Below are positions 56,600 to 64,000 of a stretch of DNA of 64,000 bases, one piece after another (position 1 is the first letter of the stretch; every line of letters begins with the position of its first letter). A model generated the notes under the pieces. That model had not been told where the DNA came from, ran no database searches, and saw only the letters and a program-made list of their open reading frames with translations. The stretch is from Chloroflexota bacterium. Lineage in GTDB: Bacteria; Chloroflexota; Limnocylindria; Limnocylindrales; CSP1-4. The DNA lies in the NCBI GenBank assembly GCA_015478725.1, contig JADMIG010000014.1, forward strand, positions 1 to 64,000, given 5' to 3'. A program made the position numbers and the translations under genes.

Positions 56600-57076
56600 T
56601 CAGCAGTCGAACGCAAACCAGCACAACTCGTTGCGCAGCCGCTGGTCGTCGAGCACAAGTTCTCGGATCTCGTGGGGGAGTTGGGCGCGCTGCCACTGGC
56701 ACTCCAAGCGGCCAGCCGCCTCGCGCTCGTCATCAGCCGCTGCCGCCCGCGTCGCCCTGATCGCGTAGGCCGCGGCGCCGAGCTCGTGAGCCGCCACATG
56801 GCCCACCGCGGCGGCCTGGCCGGCAGCGTAGGCGGCATGCCGTGCTGCCCCACCCAGGTCTCTGGCAGCAGCGTTTGCATGGCCGGCCGCCGTGCGGGCC
56901 TCTGCCCACGTGATCCCACCCCGCGCCCAGGCCCGCCCGAGGTCGATCGCCCGACGTGGACGGTCGTCCTTCGGCCGTGCCTGCTCGAAGTGGTGCAGCA
57001 CATGCTCCGCGCAATCAGCCGCCCACCTCGCGAGAAGACGATGATCGTCGTCCTGGAGGATCCCACCGCGACGCAC
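56600..57076 (-). CDS. Putative immunity protein (Imm-5-like)
   Basis: 158 residues, almost all helical and Ala-rich: LLARWAADCAEHVLHHFE, DDRPRRAIDLGRAWARG, AAARHAAYAAGQAAAVGHVA, LPHEIRELVLDDQR. This pattern fits the family annotated as putative immunity proteins (Imm-5), thought to protect against polymorphic toxins. No toxin gene is next to it. ATG 57076 is the first start; the family assignment is from memory of the pattern. Confidence 0.7.
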   Translation of the reverse strand: MRRGGILQDDDHRLLARWAADCAEHVLHHFEQARPKDDRPRRAIDLGRAWARGGITWAEARTAAGHANAAARDLGGAARHAAYAAGQAAAVGHVAAHELGAAAYAIRATRAAAADDEREAAGRLECQWQRAQLPHEIRELVLDDQRLRNELCWFAFDC

Positions 57077-57383
57077 GGGTGATGAACCGCGGATCCCGGA
57101 TCTTGGGGAGGATCACCAGTTTGCCCATCTCGCTCTTGTGGCCGCCAAGGGTAGCGGCCTCCGACGAAGCTGCCTCCCTATGGTCGGTCGGTCACCCTTC
57201 CTCGGGCAAGCGTGATAACGGAAGGTACTGGCAGCTCACCGGGCGTGAGCGATGGATGCCCAAGTACCTTCCCGCGAAAGTCAGCGAACGCGGCGGACGT
57301 CTCGGCGAGGCATACTCGTCGTCGGTCCTGAGAGGCCGGCGTCCAAGCCAAGGCCCTCCATACGTCCGCGTAGGAGACTCGAC
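57077..57383. other. Intergenic region without a clear gene
   Basis: 307 bp. A plus-strand frame reads DEPRIPDLGEDHQFAHLALV without a start and ends at 57214; I cannot assign it. The 3' end carries TAGGAGACTC, the ribosome site of the next gene. Confidence 0.4.
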
Positions 57384-57650
57384 GTGCCGAAGATCATCGT
57401 CACCGCTGCCGTCAAGGATGTCGACGCGTGGCTGAAGTTCAAGGCGGACATGACCGCCGCGCTGTCGGCGGTCGCGTCGGACGGATCCAGCTACGTTGCG
57501 ATGGATGGCAGCAACCAAGTCGCGAGCACCTGGGACGTCCCCGACATGGAGGCCTTCCAGGCAGCGCAGCGTTCGTTCTCGCCGGAATTGGCGGCGGCGG
57601 CGGAACGAGCTGGGATGATCCCACCGATGATGATCTACATCAAGAAGTAG
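57384..57650 (+). CDS. Small conserved-looking hypothetical protein
   Basis: 88 residues: MPKIIVTAAVKDVDAWLKF, DGSNQVASTWDVPDMEAF and a C-terminal strand MIPPMMIYIKK. The beta-alpha-beta pattern suggests a small ferredoxin-like (dimeric alpha-beta barrel) fold. No activity can be named. GTG 57384 has AGGAG 7 nt upstream. Confidence 0.6.
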   Translation: MPKIIVTAAVKDVDAWLKFKADMTAALSAVASDGSSYVAMDGSNQVASTWDVPDMEAFQAAQRSFSPELAAAAERAGMIPPMMIYIKK

Positions 57651-57890
57651 CTCGGTCGCTGGTTGTCGCGGGAGACCTGGCTGGAAGGGTCGGGGAGGCA
57701 CGATCCCACCACGGTGCTGGCGAGGGATCGGCAGCGGCATGGTTGTCGAGTTTGGTCGGGGCGAGAGGAGTAGGGCCGACACTTACCAACAGTTCCGGTA
57801 CATCGTCTGGATCGACGGAGGCGCCGCGCCGCTCCGGCTGGTAGCGTCGGCATGATGGCCTCGGCACGGTCCCCACAAGGCGGTGTCCCG

Positions 57891-57952
57891 GCCCTCCGTG
57901 GCGCAATGGATAGCCGCCCTCCTTCGCACCCGAGCAGCGAGGAGGAGGCGGC
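57891..57952 (+). other. tRNA-like fragment and strong hairpin
   Basis: 57891-57913 resembles the 5' half of a tRNA-Arg (D-arm sequence GTGGCGCAATGGATAG) but no anticodon arm or T-arm follows. Instead 57913-57952 forms a long GC-rich hairpin (GCCGCCCTCCTTCGC with GCGAGGAGGAGGCGGC, 9-base loop). It could be an integration scar or a terminator. It lies in the 450-bp space before the phage-like genes, which otherwise holds nothing supportable. Confidence 0.3.
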
Positions 57953-58103
57953 GCGTGTGATGTAGTGCCGCGCCGCCCGCGACGAGCACCCTCGGGTCCG
58001 TCCGCACGGCATCCACGCACCGTTCTGCCGGTGGCTCATCCCCGCCGGCTCCTTGGCTGGCCCTACGTGCTCAGTGGGCCGGTGAACAGGAGGACCGAGC
58101 ACC

Positions 58104-58343
58104 ATGCGCTATGGCCCAGCCGACATCGCGGCGGTCCACCCTCCGATGGTTGCCGGCCACGTCCGGGCGACGGACTCGCGCACGACGGCGCTCGTCGACG
58201 GTGGGTTCGGCAACCCGGTCGGCGGGCGGCCAGGCCACTCCACGCGGAATACACTTTCGCGCCCGCTGGCTTACCGCGGTCTCAGGCCCTCTCACGCGTC
58301 CGCAGGTTTCGCCTTTTTTGTGACACGCGAGGAGGCCGGCTGA
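58104..58343 (+). CDS. Possible small protein upstream of terminase gene
   Basis: 79 residues from ATG 58104, with AGGAGG 10 nt upstream. The stop codon at 58341-58343 overlaps the terminase ATG (TGATG). The sequence (YGPADIAAVHPPMVAG, FAFFVTREEAG) has no recognisable family and weak coding character, so it may simply be leader sequence. A T6 run at 58314-58320 lies inside it. Confidence 0.3.
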   Translation: MRYGPADIAAVHPPMVAGHVRATDSRTTALVDGGFGNPVGGRPGHSTRNTLSRPLAYRGLRPSHASAGFAFFVTREEAG

Positions 58344-58849
58344 TGGGCGCCCGTGGTCCGGCCCCCAAGCCGCTCGCTCTCAAGATCCTCAACGGCTCGG
58401 CCGCCCACGACCCGCAACGGATGCCCAGGAACCCGGCCCAGCCGGCGCAGGTCGCGCCGGAGCTGCCGCCCGACCTCTCGCCGCGGGCCCGCGACCTGTG
58501 GCACGAGACGCTCGCCCAGCAGGCGCCGGGGGTCATCCTCGCCGCCCACGGCCCGTCCCTCCGCGCCTACGTCGAGGCGGTCGCCCGCTATGAGGAAGCG
58601 GCGGTGCTCCTGGCGGGGAGCGGCCCGCTCGTCCGTGCCGACGGTCGTGGCGCCCGTCGGGGCGAACTCGTCAAGAACCCGCTCGTGTCGATTGTCCGGG
58701 GCGAGGCCGACCTCATCCGGGTCTTCGCCCGGGAGCTTGGCCTCACGCCGTCGTCGGTCTCGGCGTTCAGCAACGTCCGGCCAGCGGTCCCGGAGGACGA
58801 TCCGATGCTTCGGCTCCTCACCCCGATCCGGTCGAAGCGGAGGGCGTGA
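58343..58849 (+). CDS. Phage terminase small subunit (P27 family)
   Basis: 168 residues. The start GARGPAPKPLALKILNGSAA with the motif NP.QP, and WHETLAQQ..LRAYVEAVARYEEA, NPLVSIVRGEADLIRVFARELGLTPSS match the P27-like small terminases that recognise phage DNA for packaging. ATG 58343 follows GAGGAGG. The large terminase that normally follows is absent from the window, so this is a remnant or part of a satellite element. Confidence 0.85.
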   Translation: MGARGPAPKPLALKILNGSAAHDPQRMPRNPAQPAQVAPELPPDLSPRARDLWHETLAQQAPGVILAAHGPSLRAYVEAVARYEEAAVLLAGSGPLVRADGRGARRGELVKNPLVSIVRGEADLIRVFARELGLTPSSVSAFSNVRPAVPEDDPMLRLLTPIRSKRRA

Positions 58850-59124
58850 TGAGCACGACGAACTACACCCGCCAACAGTGCGACGTCTGCGGGCGCGAGC
58901 AGGACTTCCCCCAGGGCAAGAGCGGATATGGCGCCCTGACGATGGAGGTCCGTGGCCCTCGTCTCCAACCCAAGGTGGATGAGTACGCCGATCTCTGCTC
59001 GCTCGCCTGCGCCGAGAAATGGATGGCGGCGGTGGTCAAGAAGGTCACCGCCAAGCTCGCTCCGCCATCGCCGCCTCCGATCGTGGTGGCCCCCAAGGGC
59101 TACGCGAAGGCAGAGCGGGCGTGA
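58849..59124 (+). CDS. Small zinc-binding hypothetical protein
   Basis: 91 residues with CDVCGRE near residue 11 and CSLACAEKW near residue 50, a likely four-Cys zinc knuckle, and a Lys/Pro/Ala tail. Phage islands often carry such proteins. The start ATG 58849 overlaps the terminase stop (TGATGA). Confidence 0.65.
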   Translation: MSTTNYTRQQCDVCGREQDFPQGKSGYGALTMEVRGPRLQPKVDEYADLCSLACAEKWMAAVVKKVTAKLAPPSPPPIVVAPKGYAKAERA

Positions 59125-59217
59125 ACCGGATCGGGGCACCTTCGCCCACAGCCGCCACGGTTGGCCCACGTGCCGCGATGAGCGCGCCACTGGCCACGGG
59201 CGCCACCCCACGAAGAA

Positions 59218-59243
59218 GGGCCCCAGGCGCGCGCCCGGGGCCC
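59218..59243. terminator. Bidirectional terminator between convergent genes
   Basis: GGGCCCC (59218-59224) and GGGGCCC (59237-59243) form a perfect 7-bp stem around a loop that is itself self-complementary (GGCGCGCGCC). It sits between a plus-strand and a minus-strand gene. No T-tract. Confidence 0.55.
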
Positions 59244-59264
59244 GAGGGTCGGCGATGGGGTGAT

Positions 59265-59468
59265 CTACGCGATGCTGGCCTCGCGGTCGAGCCGCGCCAG
59301 GTCGCGGTCGAGCCGCGCCAGGTGGCGGAGCTCGTCGCGCTCGTCGGTGAGGCGGGCGAGCTCGTGGACCGTGGCCGTGTTGAGGCGGCCCCATCCGTCT
59401 CGGCGGCGGCGGCGGATCGCCTCGTCGAGGTCGTCCGCGATCTCGTCGAAGGGGTGTCGCGCGGTCAT
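59265..59468 (-). CDS. Small charged hypothetical protein
   Basis: 67 residues, Arg/Asp/Leu-rich and helical (FDEIADDLDEAIRRRRRDG, LARLDRDLARLDREAS). The C-terminus is encoded by a short direct repeat. The three minus-strand genes here lie 3 nt apart, so they form an operon. Function unknown. Confidence 0.5.
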   Translation of the reverse strand: MTARHPFDEIADDLDEAIRRRRRDGWGRLNTATVHELARLTDERDELRHLARLDRDLARLDREASIA

Positions 59469-59471
59469 CGC

Positions 59472-59936
59472 TCAGCCCGCCTCCTCGACGGTGAGGGGTT
59501 CAGACATCGCCAGCAGCAGTCCGGAGGCCCTCGCGACGTCCGCGTCCTCGAGGATCTGCTGACCGGCCTCGGTCCCGGCACCGCCCGCGGCGGCGAGCTC
59601 GGCCTCGATCTTCGCCCGCCGACGCGTCACGGCGGGGGACTCGGCGACGGTCCGGATCGGCTCCGGCTTCTTGGCCTTCTTTGCTCCGTGGACGACCGGC
59701 GGGGTGCCGGTGCCGACCGGCAGCGCCGTGCCGGCGGCCTTGCTCGCGATCGACGCCTTCCGGAGCGCCCGGGTGTACTCCGTCCAGTGGGGCCGACACA
59801 TGGTCCCGAGGCCGTCCTTCCGGCTGGGCTGGACCGGGAAGTCCTCGATCGGCGCCTCGTGGGCCTCGATCCCGAAGGTCTTCGAGCCGATGCACGTGCG
59901 CACGACCGTGATGGTCGGGTTCGTCTCGGTCGTCAT
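59472..59936 (-). CDS. Hypothetical phage-island protein
   Basis: 154 residues. The N-terminal third (VVRTCIGSKTFGIEAHE, GTMCRPHWTEYTRAL) has two Cys and three His that might hold a metal. The middle is Lys/Pro-rich and the C-terminus helical (RRRAKIEAELAAAG). No family recognised. ATG 59936 is followed closely by its upstream neighbour's stop. Confidence 0.55.
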   Translation of the reverse strand: MTTETNPTITVVRTCIGSKTFGIEAHEAPIEDFPVQPSRKDGLGTMCRPHWTEYTRALRKASIASKAAGTALPVGTGTPPVVHGAKKAKKPEPIRTVAESPAVTRRRAKIEAELAAAGGAGTEAGQQILEDADVARASGLLLAMSEPLTVEEAG

Positions 59937-59939
59937 GAT

Positions 59940-60143
59940 CTACTCCTTCTCGATCGGGTTATCGGGGGCGTACTCGCCCTCGGCGAAGAGGCGGTCGGAG
60001 ATGATCTGCAGCTCGTGGCGGGTCAGGGCCATGTCTCCGACGTGGCCCCAGTGCAGGTCGTCGCCCGCCGGTGCGTCGTCGTGGTTCTCGAGCGCCTCGG
60101 TGATGCGGGCGAGCAGGGCGAGCGCGTCGGCCCGGAGCGCCAT
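59940..60143 (-). CDS. Small hypothetical protein with unclear start
   Basis: 67 residues from ATG 60143 (ALRADALALLARITEALE, MALTRHELQIISDRLFAEGE). A good ribosome site GGAAGGGAG lies further up and is followed after 7 nt by an in-frame ATC at 60182; translation may start there, giving 80 residues. GTG 60239 and TTG 60260 are other in-frame options. First gene of the three-gene minus operon. Confidence 0.45.
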   Translation of the reverse strand: MALRADALALLARITEALENHDDAPAGDDLHWGHVGDMALTRHELQIISDRLFAEGEYAPDNPIEKE

Positions 60144-60283
60144 GTAGGCGTCAAGAGCGGTGCTGCCTCTGGTGCTCGTGATGTCGGTTCTCCCTTCCGT
60201 GGTGCCCGCCGATCTGGCGGGTGCATGACCATCACTCACTCGTGCGGTGCACGAAGTCAAGGCGAAAGATCGGCGGTCGCCGC

Positions 60284-61624
60284 ATGAGCGCGAAGGCCGC
60301 TCCCGTCGCGCCGCCGGCCTGGCGGAACCGCATCGTCGGCTCCGGCGAGGTCGCCCCCGACCAGCTCCTCGCCAACCCCGCGAACTGGCGCGTCCATCCC
60401 GCCGCCCAGCGGAACGCCCTCCGCGGCTCGCTGTCCGAGGTCGGCTGGGTGGCGCAGGTCATGGTCAACCAGCGGACGGGATACGTCGTCGACGGCCACG
60501 CCCGCATCGAGGAGGCCCTCTCTCGCGGCGAGACCTCCGTGCCGGTCCTGTACGTCGATCTCTCGCCCGAGGAGGAGGCGCTCGTCCTCGCGACCCTCGA
60601 CCCGATCGGGGCGATGGCCGAGCAGTCCACCGAGCGGCTCGAAGCCCTCCTCGCGGACATCACGGTGGACGACGCCGGGCTGGAGGCGCTCCTCGCGAGC
60701 ATGCGGCCGCCGCGGGCGGGGCTCGTCGATCCCGACGACGTGCCGGACGTGCCGGAGGAGTCGTTCGTCCGACCGGGCGAGCTCTGGGCGCTCGGCGACC
60801 ACCGCCTGTTGTGCGGCGACGCCACCAACGCCGAGGACGTCGCACGCCTCCTCGACGGGGCGACCCCGACCCTCCTCGCCACCGACCCGCCGTATGGCGT
60901 GTCGCTCGACCAGACCTGGCGGGATGGCGTGTACAACGGCCCGCAGAAGCGCGTCCGCGGCTGGGACGTCACGCAGGGCGCCGAGCGGCCGTACATGGTG
61001 GTCGGCCGCAAGATGCGCGGCGACGGCAAGGCGGGCGCGCGCACCGCCGGCCATCGCAACATCACGATCAGCGGCGATGTCCGCGCCGACTGGTCCGCGG
61101 CGTTCGCCCTCGTGCCCTCCCTCCAGGTCGGCTACATCTGGTACGCGTCCGCCCACACCCTCGAGGTGCTGGCGGGTCTCCTCGACATCGGCTTCGAGCT
61201 CGTCGCCCAGATCATCTGGGACAAGGGGCTCTTCTCGATCGGCCGCTCGTGGTACCACTGGGCGCACGAGCCGTGCTTCGTCGTCCGTCGGCCGGGCCTC
61301 CCCAACCTCTTCATCGGCGAGCGGAACCAGGCCACGATCTGGCGCGCACCCAGCCCGAAGCGGCTCGGCTCAGGGAGCACCGAGGAGAAGCAGGATCACC
61401 CGGCGCAAAAGCCAGTCGTCCTGTCGGAGACGCCGATCCGCAACCACCTCGCGCCCGGTGGGCTCGTGTACGACCCCTTCCTCGGCAGCGGCACGACGCT
61501 CATCGCCGCCGAGCGACTCGGCCGACGCTGCTACGGACTCGAGGTCGAGCCGCGCTACTGTCAGGTCATCATCGAGCGCTGGCAGAATTTCACCGGCCGG
61601 CCGGCGGAGAAGATCGATGGCTGA
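60284..61624 (+). CDS. DNA methyltransferase with N-terminal ParB-like domain
   Basis: 446 residues. Residues about 15-115 are a ParB/sulfiredoxin-type domain (GYVVDGHARIEEALSRG, VPVLYVDLSPEEEALVLATLD). The rest is an amino-methyltransferase: catalytic LLATDPPYGVSLDQ and, near the end, the S-adenosylmethionine motif YDPFLGSGTTLIAAERLGRRCYG, the order of beta-class enzymes. Common in phages and mobile elements. No restriction gene is adjacent, so it is an orphan modification enzyme. ATG 60284 is chosen by family fit. Confidence 0.9.
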   Translation: MSAKAAPVAPPAWRNRIVGSGEVAPDQLLANPANWRVHPAAQRNALRGSLSEVGWVAQVMVNQRTGYVVDGHARIEEALSRGETSVPVLYVDLSPEEEALVLATLDPIGAMAEQSTERLEALLADITVDDAGLEALLASMRPPRAGLVDPDDVPDVPEESFVRPGELWALGDHRLLCGDATNAEDVARLLDGATPTLLATDPPYGVSLDQTWRDGVYNGPQKRVRGWDVTQGAERPYMVVGRKMRGDGKAGARTAGHRNITISGDVRADWSAAFALVPSLQVGYIWYASAHTLEVLAGLLDIGFELVAQIIWDKGLFSIGRSWYHWAHEPCFVVRRPGLPNLFIGERNQATIWRAPSPKRLGSGSTEEKQDHPAQKPVVLSETPIRNHLAPGGLVYDPFLGSGTTLIAAERLGRRCYGLEVEPRYCQVIIERWQNFTGRPAEKIDG

Positions 61625-61776
61625 GCGCCGACACGATGGGTGGATATTCGGCGCCAAGTTCGGCGCCAGATCCCCACGGTCCTCGACCATACGTCCGTCG
61701 GCTATCTTTCATGTCGTCCGGCAGCCCAGCGCTCGATTCGAGCCGGGTCGACCGGGCCGGTGGAGAAGCCAAAGGC

Positions 61777-62547
61777 ATGACGCGTTGGCGAAAGCCTCAC
61801 ATCTACAGCGTTCACGCATGGCCGGCGCCGACTGCGGGCACAGCGAGCGACACGCGCCGGGTCGAGCTCCTCGGCTACGCGAAACTCAACTCGTCAGGCG
61901 GCCCTGCTTGCGTCGCGAACGAGTACGTGTGCGGGCGGTTGGGGGAGCTAATCGGCCTTCCCGTGCCGCCCGGCGCAGTCATCAAGGGACCTCCGGGCGT
62001 CGCACCGGCATGGGTCACCCTGAGCTTCTCCGACGTGCCGCTGCCGCCCATTGATCCCGCAGAGGTCGCCCGCCGTGTCCCAGCGCTAGCCGCTGAGGTC
62101 GTGGTCTTCGACGTGCTGATTGCGAATGAGGATCGGCACCCGCGCAATCTCGCGTTCTTCTCCGCTGACCGCCGGCTTGAAGTGTTCGACCATAGCCATG
62201 CCCTTCTGGGAGCAGGCGCGGGCGCTGGGATCGGGCGACTTGACCGTGTCCGCGATGCCTTCGTCGTCGACGGAGCTAGTGGAGGAAACACTCACTGCCT
62301 CCTCGACCGCCTCACCGACGCGATGGCCGTGAAGCGCGCCGTCGAGCTCGCCCAGCGCGAGGTCCGCGATCTAGCCGTCCGGCGTGTGTGCGGGGAGGCA
62401 GAGCGGCTCGGGATCGGACTAGCCAAAGGAGATGGTGCCATGCTTGCAGACCACATCATCTCGCGGCGCCAGCGACTCGACCAGATCATCCGCAGCAACC
62501 TGACGGCGTTTCGCGCGATTCCGGTGGCAGACTGGGGCCTGATATGA
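61777..62547 (+). CDS. HipA-like kinase
   Basis: 256 residues. Short HipA-type kinase: an N-terminal region with CVANEYVCGRLGELIGLPVPP, then the kinase core AAEVVVFDVLIANEDRHPRN (HipA-like catalytic D..N..R motif) and VFDHSHALLG (metal-binding Asp). It lacks the N-terminal domain of full HipA and there is no HipB repressor. ATG 61777 follows GGAGAAGCC; ATG 61711 is an alternative. Overlaps the DUF3037 gene by ATGA, a pairing seen in other bacteria. Confidence 0.82.
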   Translation: MTRWRKPHIYSVHAWPAPTAGTASDTRRVELLGYAKLNSSGGPACVANEYVCGRLGELIGLPVPPGAVIKGPPGVAPAWVTLSFSDVPLPPIDPAEVARRVPALAAEVVVFDVLIANEDRHPRNLAFFSADRRLEVFDHSHALLGAGAGAGIGRLDRVRDAFVVDGASGGNTHCLLDRLTDAMAVKRAVELAQREVRDLAVRRVCGEAERLGIGLAKGDGAMLADHIISRRQRLDQIIRSNLTAFRAIPVADWGLI

Positions 62548-63305
62548 CGACCGAGATCTACCTGGCCAAGTACGTTCCTGATCCTGCTCGCTGGGAACCG
62601 CGCAACATCGGAGTCATCGTCCGCGCCGACGGCTCGGTGGGGTGCCGCTTCTTGGGGGAGAAGACGAGCGGCGCCATTGACGGGCGATCGATTCGCCATT
62701 CGGTGGGCGCGCCGGTGGACGTCTATCGCGAGTGGGTTCGCTTCTGGCGGCGTTCGATTGTTGAGGAAAGACAAGACCCAGCCTCACTGCGGGCACGTCC
62801 AGAGGCCACGTTCTTCGTGCAAGCGGCGGGAGAAGTGTGGCTCGATGACCGCCCCGATGCTTCTATCGAGGGCCTCGTCGGCGAGTACTTCCGTCGGCTG
62901 GTTGCAGATGAGGAACCGCCGGGTGCCCTCGAGTTGAAGGTCGAGGTGGAGCGGCTGCTCGCCGAGACTGGAATGTTGGCGCGCGCCGGTTTCAAACGGG
63001 ATGTCGTCATCGAGTCGTCCGGGAACGTAGCCCGCCATCGCGAGCGTCTCAGGTTTCCCTATGCATTCGAGAACGGACATCGGCTGGTGGGGCACCGCGT
63101 TCCACTCGGCATCGAGACGCTGGTGCACGATGCGCTCTACCGGTACCTGAATCTGCCGCAGGACGTCCGCGCGATCTCATTCGTGCACGGGTTCGATGAA
63201 GTGGTCGGGTCGCCCGCCGCCGCCAATCTTGCGGCGCTGTCGACCGTCATCGACGTGGCGACACCTGCGGCAGCTGCTGAACTCGACAGACTGGTCCCGG
63301 CGTAA
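62544..63305 (+). CDS. DUF3037 protein, partner of HipA-like kinase
   Basis: 253 residues. The start (EIYLAKYVPDPARWEPRNIGVIV) is the DUF3037 hallmark; the middle has FFVQAAGEVWLDD and RLVADEEPP, the end FPYAFENGHRLVGHRVPLG. Function unknown. Tight 4-nt coupling to the kinase suggests it is its substrate, antitoxin or targeting subunit. Located in the phage-like island, where defence and toxin genes are common. Confidence 0.8.
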   Translation: MTTEIYLAKYVPDPARWEPRNIGVIVRADGSVGCRFLGEKTSGAIDGRSIRHSVGAPVDVYREWVRFWRRSIVEERQDPASLRARPEATFFVQAAGEVWLDDRPDASIEGLVGEYFRRLVADEEPPGALELKVEVERLLAETGMLARAGFKRDVVIESSGNVARHRERLRFPYAFENGHRLVGHRVPLGIETLVHDALYRYLNLPQDVRAISFVHGFDEVVGSPAAANLAALSTVIDVATPAAAAELDRLVPA

Positions 63306-63533
63306 CCGGCTCGCTCCGTCGGTGCGTGTCTGCGCTGAGTGTCGGCCCGCCATCTGGGGCTTCGCCGACGCCGTTCCCGGACGCGGCATGGCCGTCCGGT
63401 GACCCTCCGCGCCAAGCTCCCATCCCGAGCGGTTCACCGCGATGATCGGCAAGATGACCGCGATCGACCGCTCCGATGGTCAACGAACCGCCACCGCGGT
63501 CAGCGGCGCGTTCCAGAAGGTGGGTGGCGACCG
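63306..63533. other. Intergenic region with a possible gene end
   Basis: 228 bp. A short plus-strand stretch CAECRPAIWGFADAVPGRG ends at 63402 but has no own start; it may be a remnant. No promoter is clear before the next gene. Confidence 0.3.
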
Positions 63534-64000
63534 ATGAGCCTGCGCTTCCGGCGGAGCATCCGGATCGCCCCGGGGATCAGGATCAACCTCACGAAGACCG
63601 GGCTCGGCCTCACGGTCGGCCCGCGCGGCGCCCACTACAGCGTCCACTCCTCGGGTCGCCGGACCCGCTCGGCCGGCCTGCCCGGCACGGGGCTGTACTA
63701 CCAGTCGCGGAGCGGTGGCGGAGTCCGTCGAGCGACGAGTGCCCGAGCGCGGATGGTCCAGGCTCCCACGCTGCCGCGACCGCGCACCGTGGCCGAGACG
63801 ATCCCCCATCCTGGCCTCTTCGCCTCGGCTGCCGAGAAGGCGTACCACGCTGGGCTCCTCGCCCATCTCGGCGGCGACGAGGCGAGCACCGTCACCCGCT
63901 TCGAGGAGGTCCTCGCGGCCGACCCGACGATCACCTCGGCGCACATCTTCGCGGGCTTCGCGGCAACCGCCCTCGGCGACGTCCCTCGGGCGATCGCCCA
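63534..64000 (+). CDS. DUF4236 protein with TPR-like region, cut by window end
   Basis: At least 155 residues, open to the window end. The N-terminus MSLRFRRSIRIAPGIRINLT with GLGLTVGPRGAHYSVHSSG and LPGTGLYYQS is the DUF4236 domain (about 55 residues). An Arg-rich linker follows, then helical pairs (SAAEKAYHAGLLAHLGGDEA, ITSAHIFAGFAATALGD) that look like tetratricopeptide repeats. DUF4236 is often found in phage and mobile-element proteins; its role is unknown. Confidence 0.85.
   Translation, partial: MSLRFRRSIRIAPGIRINLTKTGLGLTVGPRGAHYSVHSSGRRTRSAGLPGTGLYYQSRSGGGVRRATSARARMVQAPTLPRPRTVAETIPHPGLFASAAEKAYHAGLLAHLGGDEASTVTRFEEVLAADPTITSAHIFAGFAATALGDVPRAIA

Noticed and set aside
57891-57952. 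Complete tRNA-Arg
   Set aside because: Only a D-arm-like 5' part is present; no anticodon or T-arm and the hairpin that follows has the wrong geometry.
59019-60287. 422-residue plus-strand frame over three small minus-strand genes
   Set aside because: Arg/Gly-rich shadow; the minus-strand frames have better starts, spacing and composition.

Overview
The window is very GC-rich bacterial chromosome with densely packed genes, many 4-nt ATGA/GTGA overlaps and many GTG starts. I see no complete tRNA or rRNA gene. The gene mix (selenocysteine formate dehydrogenase, DUF2277, many lipoproteins with Ser/Thr/Pro-rich linkers, several VapBC and other toxin-antitoxin pairs, many genes with a -10 box only 6-9 nt before the start codon) suggests an uncultivated high-GC lineage such as Chloroflexota (Limnocylindria-like) or a deep actinobacterial group. 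The taxon is inference.

Layout. 1-8.2 kb: formate dehydrogenase locus. The catalytic subunit carries an in-frame TGA (410-412) followed by a bacterial SECIS hairpin. A BNR-type lipoprotein, a VapBC pair, a fused NuoE-NuoF diaphorase, a separate iron-sulphur protein that is the missing N-terminus of the dehydrogenase, fdhD and a DUF2277 gene follow. 8.3-10.3 kb: MNT-HEPN toxin-antitoxin pair and a channel-like membrane protein. 10.3-13.9 kb: amide/peptide catabolism operon (permease, P1 peptidase, acetamidase). 14.3-18.6 kb: DNA glycosylase, acetyltransferase, two-component system and a secreted glycine-rich protein. 18.9-23.7 kb: gltB. 23.9-30 kb: LysM lipoprotein, acetolactate-synthase-like enzyme, diguanylate cyclase and a second two-component pair. 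30.2-34.9 kb: epimerase, GMC oxidoreductase, MFS transporter and methylglyoxal synthase. 35.4-38.9 kb: a five-gene redox operon (small exported protein, ApbE, bis-haem membrane protein, NuoF-like flavoprotein, ferredoxin). 39-51.6 kb: mostly secreted or lipoprotein genes of unknown role with gene remnants between them. 51.7-55 kb: two VapBC pairs, an ArsR-CDF metal-efflux operon and a broken dapB. 55-57.7 kb: broken and small genes. 58-64 kb: a phage-derived island with a small terminase subunit, small zinc-binding and hypothetical proteins, a ParB-domain DNA methyltransferase, a HipA-like kinase with DUF3037 partner, and a DUF4236 protein cut by the window end.

How the parts work together. 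The 1-8 kb genes would form an NAD-linked, selenium- and Mo/W-dependent formate dehydrogenase whose alpha chain is encoded in two pieces, with FdhD delivering sulphur to the cofactor. The 35-39 kb operon could carry electrons from NAD(P)H through a flavin/iron-sulphur pair and a two-haem membrane protein to a flavin that ApbE attaches outside the membrane. The 52.6-53.9 kb operon is a zinc-type sensor with its exporter. A transposon-like repeat of 260-320 bp with terminal inverted repeats occurs at 26.1 and 55.1 kb, with a possible decayed relative at 14.1 kb. The copy at 26.1 kb abuts the promoter of the acetolactate-synthase-like gene.
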